Of a DNA stretch of 64,000 bases, positions 17,408-28,300 are shown piece after piece. The position numbers were made by a program, and so were the translations under genes. This DNA comes from Bacteroidota bacterium (GTDB lineage Bacteria; Bacteroidota; Bacteroidia; NS11-12g; UBA955), in NCBI GenBank assembly GCA_947496065.1, contig CANMBF010000003.1, forward strand, positions 62,001 to 126,000, written 5' to 3'. The stretch's first letter is position 1. Every line of letters begins with the position of its first letter. The notes beneath the pieces are model-generated. The model had not been told where the DNA came from, did not search any database, and worked only from the letters and a program-made list of their open reading frames with translations.

Positions 17408-19777
17408 ATGTTTAAACCAATCCAAACTGCCTTGATGTTAGTTTTTTTTGTTTGCCTCAATAGCTTAACAGCTCAAACATTTCCATACAGGATAACAGAT
17501 AGTTTGAGTTTTTTGGATGCGGCGAATAATCCATATAGCAAAGCACTTACCGGGGGTTTTCAAGCACCCCAATTCAGTGTTTGCGATTTGGATGGCGATG
17601 GCAAAAAGGATTTGGTGATTTATGACAGAATTGATGGTCGTATTGTAACGCTCATTAATACAGGCGCTGTTGGTGAATTAAAGTACAAACTCGATAACCG
17701 ATATGCCACTTATTTTCCATCCTTATCGCCCAATGCATGGATGCTCATGCGCGATTACAATTTAGATGGGAAAGAAGATATTTTTACGGTCGATAATACC
17801 ACCCGATTGCTTGTTTATAAAAATATATCAAGCGGTGGTGTTCCAAAATTTGAAAAGATTCCACAATTAACCTATCGCAATATTTCGCCAGCTGGTTCAA
17901 TACCAGAATACAATGATCTTGGTACACCATTTATACATTTGCCAGGCATTGGGGATGTAGACTTTGATGGCGATTTAGATATTCTTACTTATACCAACCA
18001 AGGCGGGGCCATTGGCATGTATATGAACATGCAGGTTGAGCAAGGTTTGCCTGCAGACAGTATGCGATTCAAGGATGTGGATTGGCGTTGGGGCGATTTT
18101 TACGATTTTGATTGTAACAGGTATTTGTTAAACATGGGCGACACAATTGGCAAAAGAGGGCCTTCTAAATTCTATGGCAAACGCCATACCAATGGCTCAT
18201 CAATAACAATGTTTGATGCTGATAATGATAAAGACATGGACATTGTATTGGGCAACGAAGGTTGCGACCACATGGTATTCTTAGAAAACGGCAAGAAGAA
18301 TTACAATACCAGATACGATACCATTATTCGCTATGACACCAATTTTGTGAGTACCTTCAATAGGGCCAAAATTTGGTTATACCCTGCAGGTTATTATTTA
18401 GATTTAGACAATGATGGCAAACGCGATTTTGTAATGTCTCCCAATAGCAATACGTATCCTATTCAAAGCATCAATCAAATTTATTGGTTCAAGAATATGG
18501 GCTTAGATGCAGCACCTGTTTTTGGAACCAAACAATTGCTTTTTGCAAATGATATCATCGATATTGGTACCCGTAATTCATGGGCCTGTGCCGACTGGGA
18601 CCGCGATGGTGATATGGACTGCATTTGTGCTACCAATGCTGATTCTGCTTGGAAGAATGTGCTTTACGATAGAATCTATTTGTTCGAAAACAAAGGCAAC
18701 GCCACTGCTCCAGCTTTGAAATTAGTGAGTACCAATTTTGGAAATTTTGCAAGCTACAAACAAGTCGGTGTTAATCTTGCCATTTCAGATATGGACAATG
18801 ATGGCAAACTCGACTTAGTGATAGGTAATAATAAAGGTGAAATTAATTATTATAAAAATAGTAGTGCGACCAACAATACTTTAAGTCCAAGTTTTATTGC
18901 AGCCAATAATAGTTTCCCTGGTTTTGATATCAATGTAGGTGCCAATAGTGCCCCTGCCATAGGCGATATTGATGGTGATGGACTAAAGGATTTGGTAATT
19001 GGGAGTAAAGATACCTTTCTAAAATATTATCAAAATGTAGGTAGTAAAACCATGCCTGATTTTAATTTTGTGACCCGCTTCTTCGGTCAAGCTTCACCAA
19101 AAGACTCCTTTACCTTTTTCTTTATCCACGATTATTGTTGGGATAGTTTGGGGAATCCAAACTGCGATACCATTGTTGGCTATGGCATTGATTATGAAAA
19201 ATATTTGTATTCTGTGCCGCAAATTGGCGACTTAAATGGCGATGGTAAATTGGAATTACTGGTAGGTAATACGGTGGGTAATTTGAAATTGTATGCCATT
19301 AATAAAACCAATCCTACCGCTAAATTTATCCAATACAACGATTTTTATTTTTACAAGGTACTACAAAATAAAAAGGTGCTCAATTACCGTTTTGGCAACA
19401 GGGTTTCACCTGCTTTGGTTAATTTGGAAGGCGACTCGGTGCCAGAAATTATTGTGGCCATTAGTCGCGGCGGTATCAATTATTTGAAGCCCAATTTCAA
19501 TTATAAACGCAGTGGTTTAGCCAATATTCAATTAGTTGAACAAATTGCAGTTTATCCTAATCCTGCGAATAATTTTACATCGGTTGCGTTAGATATAAAA
19601 GACATTAAAAGCCTTCAATTAATTACTATTACAGGTCAGGTATACAATCCTTCATATGAACAAGGAGGCAACCAAGTAAAAATACAAACCTCTGATTTAG
19701 CCACAGGGGTCTATTTTATCAATATACAAATGAATTCGGGTGCTATTAAAGTAGCAAAATTAGAAGTAATTAAATAA
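17408..19777 (+). CDS. FG-GAP/VCBS-repeat protein with T9SS sorting domain
   Basis: A 789-residue secreted protein. A signal peptide (1-22, ending LTAQ) is followed by about nine FG-GAP-like calcium-binding repeats of the type DxDGDGxxDLVxG, for example CDLDGDGKKDLVI, ISDMDNDGKLDLVIG and IGDIDGDGLKDLVIG, which together predict beta-propellers. The last 80 residues are a type A T9SS tail (VYPNPANNFTSVAL, then ATGVYFINI and a basic end). It should cross the outer membrane through T9SS and stay at the surface or be released. The ligand is unknown. Its stop runs directly into a 36-bp tandem repeat. Confidence 0.88.
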   Translation: MFKPIQTALMLVFFVCLNSLTAQTFPYRITDSLSFLDAANNPYSKALTGGFQAPQFSVCDLDGDGKKDLVIYDRIDGRIVTLINTGAVGELKYKLDNRYATYFPSLSPNAWMLMRDYNLDGKEDIFTVDNTTRLLVYKNISSGGVPKFEKIPQLTYRNISPAGSIPEYNDLGTPFIHLPGIGDVDFDGDLDILTYTNQGGAIGMYMNMQVEQGLPADSMRFKDVDWRWGDFYDFDCNRYLLNMGDTIGKRGPSKFYGKRHTNGSSITMFDADNDKDMDIVLGNEGCDHMVFLENGKKNYNTRYDTIIRYDTNFVSTFNRAKIWLYPAGYYLDLDNDGKRDFVMSPNSNTYPIQSINQIYWFKNMGLDAAPVFGTKQLLFANDIIDIGTRNSWACADWDRDGDMDCICATNADSAWKNVLYDRIYLFENKGNATAPALKLVSTNFGNFASYKQVGVNLAISDMDNDGKLDLVIGNNKGEINYYKNSSATNNTLSPSFIAANNSFPGFDINVGANSAPAIGDIDGDGLKDLVIGSKDTFLKYYQNVGSKTMPDFNFVTRFFGQASPKDSFTFFFIHDYCWDSLGNPNCDTIVGYGIDYEKYLYSVPQIGDLNGDGKLELLVGNTVGNLKLYAINKTNPTAKFIQYNDFYFYKVLQNKKVLNYRFGNRVSPALVNLEGDSVPEIIVAISRGGINYLKPNFNYKRSGLANIQLVEQIAVYPNPANNFTSVALDIKDIKSLQLITITGQVYNPSYEQGGNQVKIQTSDLATGVYFINIQMNSGAIKVAKLEVIK

Positions 19778-19778
19778 A

Positions 19779-19880
19779 ATTAGTTCTTTTTATTTTCTCT
19801 AAAAATAACAATAAATTAGTTCTTTTTATTTTCTCTAAAAACAACAATAAATTAGTTCTTTTTATTTTCTCTAAAAATAA
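19779..19880. repeat. 36-bp tandem repeat, three copies, overlapping a gene end
   Basis: Copies start at 19779, 19815 and 19851, each beginning ATTAGTTCTTTTTATTTTCT. The first two differ by one base; the third diverges after about 30 bases because it is the real 3' end of the minus-strand FtsB-like gene. On the minus strand each unit restates that gene's last codons (FRENKKN and stop) in frame, because 36 is a multiple of three. It looks like local duplication of the gene end. Confidence 0.9.
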
Positions 19881-20142
19881 AAAGATCCTCATTGTCCCGT
19901 TTCATAAAGTACTTTTCGCGGGCAAATTTTTCAAGATTTTTTGTATTACTAAATAGTTCTAATTGCGTTTTGCGTGCCGTGGCTATTTCAGTGGTGTAAT
20001 AGGTTTTTTTGTCTTTCAAATCACCTATTTCACGTCTCAATTTAACTAGTTCAATAAAATTGTTGCTGTCAAAAATTGTCATCCAAACAATAGCAGTGAT
20101 TCCCACTACCCAAAAACGGTATTTTTGCCATAACTTTTTCAT
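19852..20142 (-). CDS. Septum formation initiator family protein (FtsB/DivIC-like)
   Basis: A 96-residue bitopic division protein. A short N-terminus is followed by one membrane helix (about 10-27, WVVGITAIVWMTIF), then a coiled coil (about 30-65) and the FAREKYFMKRDNEDLFIF segment typical of DivIC/FtsB. In other bacteria these proteins join FtsL and FtsQ/DivIB at the divisome. The last seven codons are copied twice downstream in the 36-bp repeat. Confidence 0.85.
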   Translation of the reverse strand: MKKLWQKYRFWVVGITAIVWMTIFDSNNFIELVKLRREIGDLKDKKTYYTTEIATARKTQLELFSNTKNLEKFAREKYFMKRDNEDLFIFRENKKN

Positions 20143-20201
20143 ACTTGCAAAGATTCAAATTTTTTCAAGTGCAATACACACAGATTTCTTTACCTTGTCT
20201 A

Positions 20202-20636
20202 TTAAAATGGAGTGTCCGGGCCGAAGTACTCAACAAAATTGCGCTCAGTCTCGTATAGCAATACTTTGTGCAATTTTACGCCCTCTGGAAATTGAGGTGA
20301 CAAAATGTTCCAAATGCCGATGGCAATATTCTCTACTGAAGGCAATATATCCTTTAAGAAGGCAACATCCTTGTTTAAATTTTTGTGGTCTAAAAGGTCA
20401 ATTACTTCGCTCTCTATCAATACTTTTAATTGTTTTAAGTCCATCACAAAACCCGTGTCTTCAGAAGGTCGCCCTTTTATTGTGATATATAAATCGAAAT
20501 TATGACCGTGCCAATTGGCATTGGCACACTTGCCAAACACAGCATCGTTTTGTTCAACACTCCATTTGGGATTAAATAATTTATGTGCTGCATTAAAATG
20601 GGCCTTTCGGGTAACGTATATAACGGGAGCTAACAT
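20202..20636 (-). CDS. queD: 6-carboxy-5,6,7,8-tetrahydropterin synthase (QueD/PTPS family)
   Basis: A 144-residue cytoplasmic enzyme. QueD converts 7,8-dihydroneopterin triphosphate to 6-carboxytetrahydropterin for queuosine; some family members instead act in biopterin synthesis. Zinc ligands are H18 (FNAAH), H43 and H45 (HGHN). The catalytic Cys is C37 in GKC, and the LLDHKNLN segment is present. I start at ATG 20636 because the TTG at 20663 lies inside the -7 box TAACTTTG. It is divergent from hldD, with overlapping promoters. No other queuosine genes lie nearby. Confidence 0.88.
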   Translation of the reverse strand: MLAPVIYVTRKAHFNAAHKLFNPKWSVEQNDAVFGKCANANWHGHNFDLYITIKGRPSEDTGFVMDLKQLKVLIESEVIDLLDHKNLNKDVAFLKDILPSVENIAIGIWNILSPQFPEGVKLHKVLLYETERNFVEYFGPDTPF

Positions 20637-20656
20637 TTTTCTTGTATATAAAATAG

Positions 20657-20689
20657 GTTGCAAAGTTAGGCCAATATTATTTAATTTTG
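20657..20689 (+). promoter_or_regulatory. Promoter of the hldD-kinase operon
   Basis: TAATTTTG at 20682-20689 is an exact -7 box, with GTTG 21 bases upstream as a weak -33. The ATG follows after 13 bases. It overlaps the divergent queD -7 box. Confidence 0.5.
20661..20668 (-). promoter_or_regulatory. -7 box for queD
   Basis: The minus strand reads TAACTTTG, an exact TAnnTTTG match, 24 bases before ATG 20636. It lies within the hldD promoter, so the two may compete for RNA polymerase. Confidence 0.5.
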
Positions 20690-20702
20690 GAAACTTACAA
20701 AT

Positions 20703-21668
20703 ATGATAGTTATAACAGGTGCAGCAGGATTTATAGCAAGTTGTTTAGTTCAAAAACTAAATGCCGAAGGTTTTGTAGATTTGGTGCTAGTGGATGATTT
20801 CAGTAAAATAGAAAAAAATGCCAATTGGCAAGGTAAAAAATTCTCGCAAAAAATTGAACGCTCCGAATTTCTTGTTTGGGCCAAAATCAATGCCAATCAA
20901 ATTCAATTGATTTATCATATAGGTGCTAGAACTGATACTGCCGAGTTTGATATTGAACTATTAAATCAATTAAATTTAGATTATACCAAAGCTATTTGGA
21001 ACCTTTGTGTTGAAGAAGGTTTGCCACTTGTTTATGCGAGTAGCGCGGCCACTTATGGAATGGGTGAAGAAGGTTTTGAAGATAATGAAGCCAATATACC
21101 GAAGTTAAAGCCCCTTAACCCCTATGGCCAAAGTAAACAGGATTTTGATATTTGGGCGTTGCAACAAGAACGCAAACCGTATTTTTGGGTAGGTTTAAAG
21201 TTTTTCAATGTATATGGCCCGAACGAATACCACAAAAACAGAATGGCCTCTGTTATCTTCCATGCGTTCAATCAAATTCAAAAAAACGGCAGTTTGAAAT
21301 TATTCCGTTCACACCACCCCGAATTTAAAGATGGTGGTCAGATGCGCGACTTTGTATATGTGAAGGATGTGATGAATGTTTTGTATTTTTGGTTGCACCA
21401 TCGCAAAGACAATGGTATTTATAATTTGGGTAGTGGAACAGCCCGCACCTTCAACGATTTGGGAAATGCGGTATTTGATAGCTTAGAATTAAGGCCCGAA
21501 ATAGAATACATCGACACACCGATTGATATCAGAGATAAATACCAATATTACACCGAGGCAGACATGTCTAAATTAAAAGCTGTTGGTTATGAAATTCCGT
21601 TTCACACGTTAGAGGAAGGAACAAAAGATTATGTGCAGAATTATTTGATGAATCAAAAATTACTTTAG
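20703..21668 (+). CDS. hldD: ADP-L-glycero-D-manno-heptose 6-epimerase
   Basis: A 321-residue short-chain dehydrogenase-type epimerase that makes the L,D-heptose donor for LPS inner core. The NADP site TGAAGFIAS is near residues 5-13. YASSAATYG and the catalytic NPYGQSKQDFD (YxxxK) are present, as are FNVYGPNEYHKNRMASV and DGGQMRDFVYVKDV, which distinguish HldD from other epimerases. The length is normal. Its stop is three bases before the apparent original start of the downstream kinase, so the two genes are almost certainly co-transcribed. Confidence 0.93.
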   Translation: MIVITGAAGFIASCLVQKLNAEGFVDLVLVDDFSKIEKNANWQGKKFSQKIERSEFLVWAKINANQIQLIYHIGARTDTAEFDIELLNQLNLDYTKAIWNLCVEEGLPLVYASSAATYGMGEEGFEDNEANIPKLKPLNPYGQSKQDFDIWALQQERKPYFWVGLKFFNVYGPNEYHKNRMASVIFHAFNQIQKNGSLKLFRSHHPEFKDGGQMRDFVYVKDVMNVLYFWLHHRKDNGIYNLGSGTARTFNDLGNAVFDSLELRPEIEYIDTPIDIRDKYQYYTEADMSKLKAVGYEIPFHTLEEGTKDYVQNYLMNQKLL

Positions 21669-21707
21669 CCTATAAAATATTTATTTTTAATAGCGTCGGT
21701 TATTTGT

Positions 21708-24700
21708 TTGTGTTTAGGTATTTTCATGGAAAATGCCCAAGAGAACAAATTGTTTCAGAGCAATGTGAATCTAAAAATTGCTAAAACATTAGATGAAAAA
21801 GCCAAGGAGCAAATTGAATTTTTAAATCGACCAGGACTCTCTTTTCTCTCTTTTAGTTTCGATATTTATAACGATGATGTTAATGCCATACAAGAAAAAA
21901 AACATGATATTTATGTATTTAAAAGTAGCCAATTAGTATTTTGGACCAACAACGATATCAATCCCGAAGAACTAAAAAAGGCCAATCGCAATGGTTCATT
22001 CTATTTAAAAAATAACATTGGTTATTTTTTGGTTTCAAGTCGGGTAGAGAAGGATGTTGATTTGTTTTTGGTTTATAAAATATACAATCACTATGTAGTC
22101 AATAATGAATTTTTCCCGAATTCATTTAATCCTGATATGGACCTAGATAAGTCAGTATTTAGTGAAAATGAAATTACCAACGCCGATTCTACCAATTATT
22201 CTGTTGTACAAACAATACCCGATGTAAGCAATCAGGCCTATAATCAAAACATCCGTTCTAATTGGTCGTTAATTTCCTATATAATCTCCATCCTTTGTTT
22301 TATTCTTTTCAGCGCCTTGTTTGCATTCAGATCTAAGGTGTTTCGCTTTGGTCATTTTGTGCTTGCCAATTGTTTATATTTTCTAATATTAATATCCTTG
22401 ACATTTTTTAATGTTATTTTTCAGCAAAAGGATGGCTTCTTAATGTTTATGCCCGAGCTAGCCGCTTATAGTCAATGGATTCCTTCGCTAGGCCACAGTA
22501 TTTTATTTTCGTTTGGTATTATCCTCATTCTATTACTTATTTACCAATTGATCAATAAACGTTACCAAGGTTTTCAAAAGCATAAGTGGCATTATCTACC
22601 CGTTTCTTTAGCGCTATGGTTGACCTATTATACACTTTTATTGAATGCCTTTCCATCGTTTGTTTTAAATTCTCAGGTAAGTTTTGATTTTACAGATTTG
22701 GCCAATGTGAATTATCTGACCATCATTTCGATGGCTGCTATTTTTCAATTCTTTTTAATCATTGTTATTTATTTCAGAATTCTTTCGCACACTTTTAACC
22801 ATCAATTTGAAATTAAGAGCTTCACTATTTTTCATGCCTGCATAGGATTAGTGTTTTTTGCAATCCTTTATTTTTACGACCATTTTAATGGGTTTCTATT
22901 GATCTGCTTTTATGCTTTATCAGTAATTGCTTGCTTCTGGCTATTGTTTCCTAAATCATTAAAGGTAAAACATGTGCTATACGCTGCCGCTATTTTTTCA
23001 ACTTATTTAGCCGTACAATTCGATCAATTAAACAGCGAAAAAGAACATGAACAACGCAAAATATTTGCCAATAAATTTTTAGCACAAGAAGATTTTGAGA
23101 ATGAATTAGTGTTGTCGAAAGTAGAAGGAAGCCTTATTAAGGACGATGTATTTAACGAGTTTTATAACTATAATAAAAATGATTATTCAGAATTAGAGCT
23201 CAATTATAAATATGCCTATTTCTCAGATTATATTAAAAATTATGACATCGATTTTTTAAGATACGATAGTGCTAGTAATGAAATAACACCTAATAATTTT
23301 AGTTTCTCTAATATTAATTCAATTTATAATAATTCAACCCACAAAAGTATTTCGAATTATTTTCTATTTATTAAAGATGTCAATTATCTCGGTGGTTATT
23401 TGGCCAAATATGAAATCTGTCCTGGGAAAAAAACCATCGGGTATGTTTTTATCATACTCATTCCCAAGATTAAAAGTGATTTGTTTAACCTCGATTATTT
23501 TTTCAATAAGAAGGCCAACTCATCAGTTACTAATTTTCAATATTCTTTTGCTGTTTATCAAAATCAGGAATTGGTAAAAGGGTTGGGTAGTTTTCCGTTT
23601 AAACTTCGCGACAACCGTCCATTTAACACGATGGAGGATGTATCGTTTTTCGAACAACAAAATTATTCTCATCTGCTTAAAAAAATAGATGAAAGAACCT
23701 TTTTAATAGTTTCAAAACAAGCCACCAATTGGCAGAAGAAAATAGGTGAATTAACCTCAGTCCTCTTATTTTTTATGGGCGTTTTGGTACTTGGTTATAT
23801 CCTTTTATACTTACTAGTGCTGCTGCTTCGGTTTTTGCGAAAGAATCCTTTCTTCGTTAAAATATATGCGGCCTTTGTATCACATCTTCGCATTGTAAAG
23901 ATTAATAAATTATATTTAGAAACAAAGATTAGGATTGCCTTTTTATTAATGGCTGTCATCATCTGCTCGCTGGTTTCGTATTTTACTGTTCAAAATGTCA
24001 ACTCGAGTTTTAATGAAAAACAAAACGAAGAACTCGATAAAAAAATGTCGCAAATTGTCAATGAAATTGAAATAGGTTATCAACGAAAATCAGACCGTTC
24101 AATCAATACCCTGATCAAACATTTAGCCTATAGCTACGAGGTGGATATTAATTTATATAATCCCGATGGCAGGTTGTTTAAAACGGGTAACGAAAAAATT
24201 TACACAGAGGGGTGGTTTGCACCACTAATGAATAGCCGAGCCTATTTTGAATTGTCAAAAATTAAAAGGTATAATTTTAAACAATCAGAAAATATTGGAA
24301 AGTTAACCTACTTGTCGAGTTATAATGCATTGTTTGATGAGAACAGAAAATTAATTGGCTATGTTCATTTGCCTTATTTTGCGAAATCGCTCGATTTGAA
24401 AAAGGAGTTTTCAAAATACCTAGGCAGTTTGTTAAACATCTCAACCTTGTTATTATTGCTGTCATTGTTAGCAGCAACCTATGTTGGCAAGTCGCTCGTA
24501 AAGCCACTTAAAATAATGATAAGCCGTATTTCTCAAATCAAGGTTGGTACCCAAAATAAGCCCATCGAATGGTTTCAAAATGATGAAATCGGGCAGTTGG
24601 TGCATCAATACAATTTGATGTTGAAGAAATTAGAAATAAGCACCGAAAAATTAACGCAAAGCGAAAGGGAAGGGGCATGGAAAGAAATGGCTAAGCAAGT

Positions 24701-25337
24701 GGCACATGAAATTAAGAATCCATTGACGCCTATGAAATTGCATTTGCAACATTTGCAAATGGCCATCAATCGACAAGAGTCTGATTTGCCAGAAAAGGTT
24801 AAAAAAATAACACAAATTTTAATTGAACAGATTGATCAGTTAAGCAAAATGGCCGAAGAGTTTTCTTCCTTTGCCCAAATGCCTATCGCTATTTTAGAAG
24901 TTTGTAATATTTCAGAAATACTCACCTCAGTTGTTCATTTATTCAAAATTCAGTCAGGAATCGAGATGAAATATACGATTCAAGATGAAAATGCGTTGGC
25001 TTATATAGATAAAGATCAATTACAACGTGTGTTTACCAATATACTAAAGAATGCCCAACAATCGGCAAAGGAAGATACCTTATGTCAAATAGTTGTTAAA
25101 TTATGGGTGCAGCATCAAACCATTCACATAAGCTTCGAAGACAATGGTAAAGGCATCAGTATAGAGTTGAAGGATAAAATATTTATGCCTAATTTTAGCA
25201 CCAAAACATCGGGTATGGGTTTAGGTCTTTCGATTTGTAAAAAAATAATTGAGAATGTGAATGGCACCATTACTTTCGAAAGCGAGCAGAATGTAGGAAC
25301 TACTTTTCTAATAGTATTGCCATTAATCGATCGTTGA
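21708..25337 (+). CDS. NtrY-like multi-pass membrane sensor histidine kinase
   Basis: A 1209-residue kinase from TTG 21708. Several membrane helices cluster near 190-430, a large sensor region follows, then helices near 690-715 and 740-765, another outer region, TM near 905-925, HAMP near 925-980 and HisKA with VAHEIKNPLTPMK (H about 1000). The ATPase part has the N box NILKNAQQSA, DNGKGI and GLGLSICKKI. The true start is probably upstream: from ATA 21672 the same frame encodes IKYLFLIASVICLCLGIF, an N-terminal helix with no ATG, GTG or TTG before 21708, which suggests ATG became ATA. The next gene overlaps the stop by four bases. No response regulator lies in the window. Confidence 0.85.
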   Translation: MCLGIFMENAQENKLFQSNVNLKIAKTLDEKAKEQIEFLNRPGLSFLSFSFDIYNDDVNAIQEKKHDIYVFKSSQLVFWTNNDINPEELKKANRNGSFYLKNNIGYFLVSSRVEKDVDLFLVYKIYNHYVVNNEFFPNSFNPDMDLDKSVFSENEITNADSTNYSVVQTIPDVSNQAYNQNIRSNWSLISYIISILCFILFSALFAFRSKVFRFGHFVLANCLYFLILISLTFFNVIFQQKDGFLMFMPELAAYSQWIPSLGHSILFSFGIILILLLIYQLINKRYQGFQKHKWHYLPVSLALWLTYYTLLLNAFPSFVLNSQVSFDFTDLANVNYLTIISMAAIFQFFLIIVIYFRILSHTFNHQFEIKSFTIFHACIGLVFFAILYFYDHFNGFLLICFYALSVIACFWLLFPKSLKVKHVLYAAAIFSTYLAVQFDQLNSEKEHEQRKIFANKFLAQEDFENELVLSKVEGSLIKDDVFNEFYNYNKNDYSELELNYKYAYFSDYIKNYDIDFLRYDSASNEITPNNFSFSNINSIYNNSTHKSISNYFLFIKDVNYLGGYLAKYEICPGKKTIGYVFIILIPKIKSDLFNLDYFFNKKANSSVTNFQYSFAVYQNQELVKGLGSFPFKLRDNRPFNTMEDVSFFEQQNYSHLLKKIDERTFLIVSKQATNWQKKIGELTSVLLFFMGVLVLGYILLYLLVLLLRFLRKNPFFVKIYAAFVSHLRIVKINKLYLETKIRIAFLLMAVIICSLVSYFTVQNVNSSFNEKQNEELDKKMSQIVNEIEIGYQRKSDRSINTLIKHLAYSYEVDINLYNPDGRLFKTGNEKIYTEGWFAPLMNSRAYFELSKIKRYNFKQSENIGKLTYLSSYNALFDENRKLIGYVHLPYFAKSLDLKKEFSKYLGSLLNISTLLLLLSLLAATYVGKSLVKPLKIMISRISQIKVGTQNKPIEWFQNDEIGQLVHQYNLMLKKLEISTEKLTQSEREGAWKEMAKQVAHEIKNPLTPMKLHLQHLQMAINRQESDLPEKVKKITQILIEQIDQLSKMAEEFSSFAQMPIAILEVCNISEILTSVVHLFKIQSGIEMKYTIQDENALAYIDKDQLQRVFTNILKNAQQSAKEDTLCQIVVKLWVQHQTIHISFEDNGKGISIELKDKIFMPNFSTKTSGMGLGLSICKKIIENVNGTITFESEQNVGTTFLIVLPLIDR

Positions 25338-28300
25338 TAAGCAAAATTGCCAACTGTTCATTGATAAAAAAAATTGTCTTTATATCGCTCTTTCTTGTAA
25401 CTGCTAACAAAGGCTTTTCACAAAGTTTGCGACATGTCTATTTTATTTCAAAAACAGATACGATTATACTTGACAAGCAAATGGTATTATCAGAAACGAT
25501 TGCAATTTTTAAAAATGGTCAAGTTGTTTCTGTTGGTTACAGGTATTTAAAAAATTTCAATTGTATTGTGCTTGATACATCTGTATTAAGGGGTCCCTTA
25601 CATCTTTATTACCGGGTTTTGCCTTTGCAATTGCAAGAGAATTATGCGCATAAATCTAAAAACTTAATCGAACCAGTGGCCACTAATCCGCGAAATTTTT
25701 ATGATTATGGTGGGGTGAATAATGGGAGCTCATTATTTAGTAATGCTGGTTTAAATATTAATGGCAACATCGCACGTGGTTTGGGTTTTGGCAACAATCA
25801 AGATGTGGTGGTGAACAGTAATTTAAATTTACAAATGAGCGGTAATTTAGGCAAAGGTGTTACCATACTTGCTGCCATAAGCGATGAAAATAATCCGATA
25901 CAACCTGAAGGCAATACACAACAGATTCAAGACTTTGATAAGGTTTATATTACTTTACAGAAAGATAGTAATGCCTTGACCGTAGGAGATGTCTTAATGA
26001 AATCGCAAAAGGACAATTACTTTATGAAGTATTATAAAAAGTCGCGAGGTTTACAAATCGATTATAAAGCGCCTTCTAAATTTGGGTATCACTTGCATTC
26101 CGATGCTGCGGTGTCACGTGGTCGTTTTGTGAGAAATGAAATTCAAGGGACCGAAGGTAGCCAAGGACCTTATCGCTTACAAGGGGCGAATAACGAATTA
26201 AATATTATTGTCATTTCAGGTACTGAGGTCGTTTACCTTGATGGAGAAAGATTAAGTCGTGGTCAACAAAATGATTATGTAATCGATTATAATACGGGCG
26301 AAGTAACCTTTATGCCTAAAAAACTGATTACAAAATTTAGTAGGATTGTGGTGGAGTTTCAATACAGCGATAGAAATTACGCACGTTCGGTTTTTGTGAT
26401 TGGCAATGAATTTAAAACTGGCAAATGGTCTCATTCCATTCAATATTTTAGCGAACAAGATAATAAATTACAACCAACTGACACGGCCAACAAAAATAAT
26501 ATACAAACCATTTTAGCCAATGCGGGCGATCAAAAGGCCATTTACCAAAGTGTTCGAAAATATACCACTTTTCAGCGCGATAGGGTCATGTATCGCAAAA
26601 TTGATTCATTGGGTAATCCTATTTTTTTACAAACTACTTCGGCCGAGTCTGATACTGTTTTTTATACGGTTACATTTTCTTTGGTGGGTCAGGGTAAAGG
26701 AAATTATGTAGCATTGGCAAGTGCTTCGAATGGCAGGGCGTTTACTTGGGTAAAGCCTTTGAATGGCATTCCTCAGGGTAGTTATGAGCCATATATCGAA
26801 TTGGTAGCACCTAATAAATTACAAATGTTGACGAGTAATTCTATCTATCAGGTCAATAAAAATACAAGTTTAAAACTTGAAGCGGCCTACTCTAATTTCA
26901 ATCAAAATACATTGAGTAATTTAGATAAAAGTAATGATGATGGCTTTGGCGCTTTCCTTGAATTAAAACAAAAAGATTTCAAGCGAAATGATTTTATTAT
27001 TTCAAATGAAATTAAGGTTGAATTTGCCAATAAGAATTTTAAATATATTGAGCGATATAGAGCCGTTGAATTCGATCGTATTTGGAACCGACAATTAAGC
27101 AATATCGGAAACATTCGGCCTGCGTTAAACGAACTCATTTCAAATATCAAAACAAGTATCACCTATAAACAAAAAACAAAGTTGACAATTGAAGCAGCAA
27201 ACTATAAAAAGGGTCAGTTGTTCGATGGATACCGTGGCTTAAGTGAATGGACTTATACCAATAGTCATTTACAATTAAGTGCGATGGGTGAAATACTATC
27301 GACCAATTCAAAACAAACCACGGTTGGTGTTCGCAACAATTATTACAAATACAAAGGTGGTGTAACTTATCTTTTCAAAAAGATAAAATTTGGCGCCGAA
27401 GGTTCGCAAGAACAAAGTATTTTTAAGGAAGATACAAGTGTTAATTTTGGAAAGAACACATTTAATTTTAATCAATTCTCAACCTTTCTTCAAAGCAATA
27501 ATACTTTAAAATGGAAATACAAATTGGAAGCGAGCGTAAGAACAGATTTCTTGCCAAAAGGCGAAGCATTGCAACAATCATCGATTGCCTATAATGCTAC
27601 TGGAACCTTAGAACACAGCGATGCAAAAAACAACCGTCTAAGCGTCACTTCAAATTATAGAAAACTTGAAATTCGTAATATTTTTACACCCGAACAGACT
27701 TTCCTTAATCGCATAGAATACAATGCAAACTTGTTTAAAAAGGTGATTGGAACAACCACTTATTATCAGATTGGTACAGGAAGGGAACAGAAAAGACAAT
27801 TCTCCTATACGTTGGTGCAAGCTGGTTTTGGAACCCATACTTGGATTGATTATAATGGTAATGGTATTGAGGAGTTAAATGAATTTGAATTGGCCACTTA
27901 TTCAGATCAAGCAAAATATGTAAAAGTGTATTTGCCAACCAATGAATTTATTAGAAGTAATACGAATGAATTCAATCAAACCATTCGAATTCAAGCACCA
28001 CAAATATGGCAATCTGGCAATAAATTTAAGCGATTTTTTACACGTTTTAATACTGTAACTTCATATAAGGCCGATCGCAGACTTACAGACAATCGTTTGG
28101 TTACCATTATCAATCCATTTAAGTTAGATGTTGCTGATACTGCTTTAATCTCTGTGAGTAGTTTAATAAAACAAACAACATTCTACAATCGAACGAGTGC
28201 GAAATTCGGAATTGAGCATACCATACAAACTAACCGTTTGAAATCCTTCTTAAACAGTGGTTTTGAATGGCGCAAAATAGATAAGCAAAATATTATTTTA

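Noticed and set aside
19779-19880. CRISPR-like repeat array
   Set aside because: The 36-bp units are directly adjacent with no unique spacers and simply copy the end of a gene.
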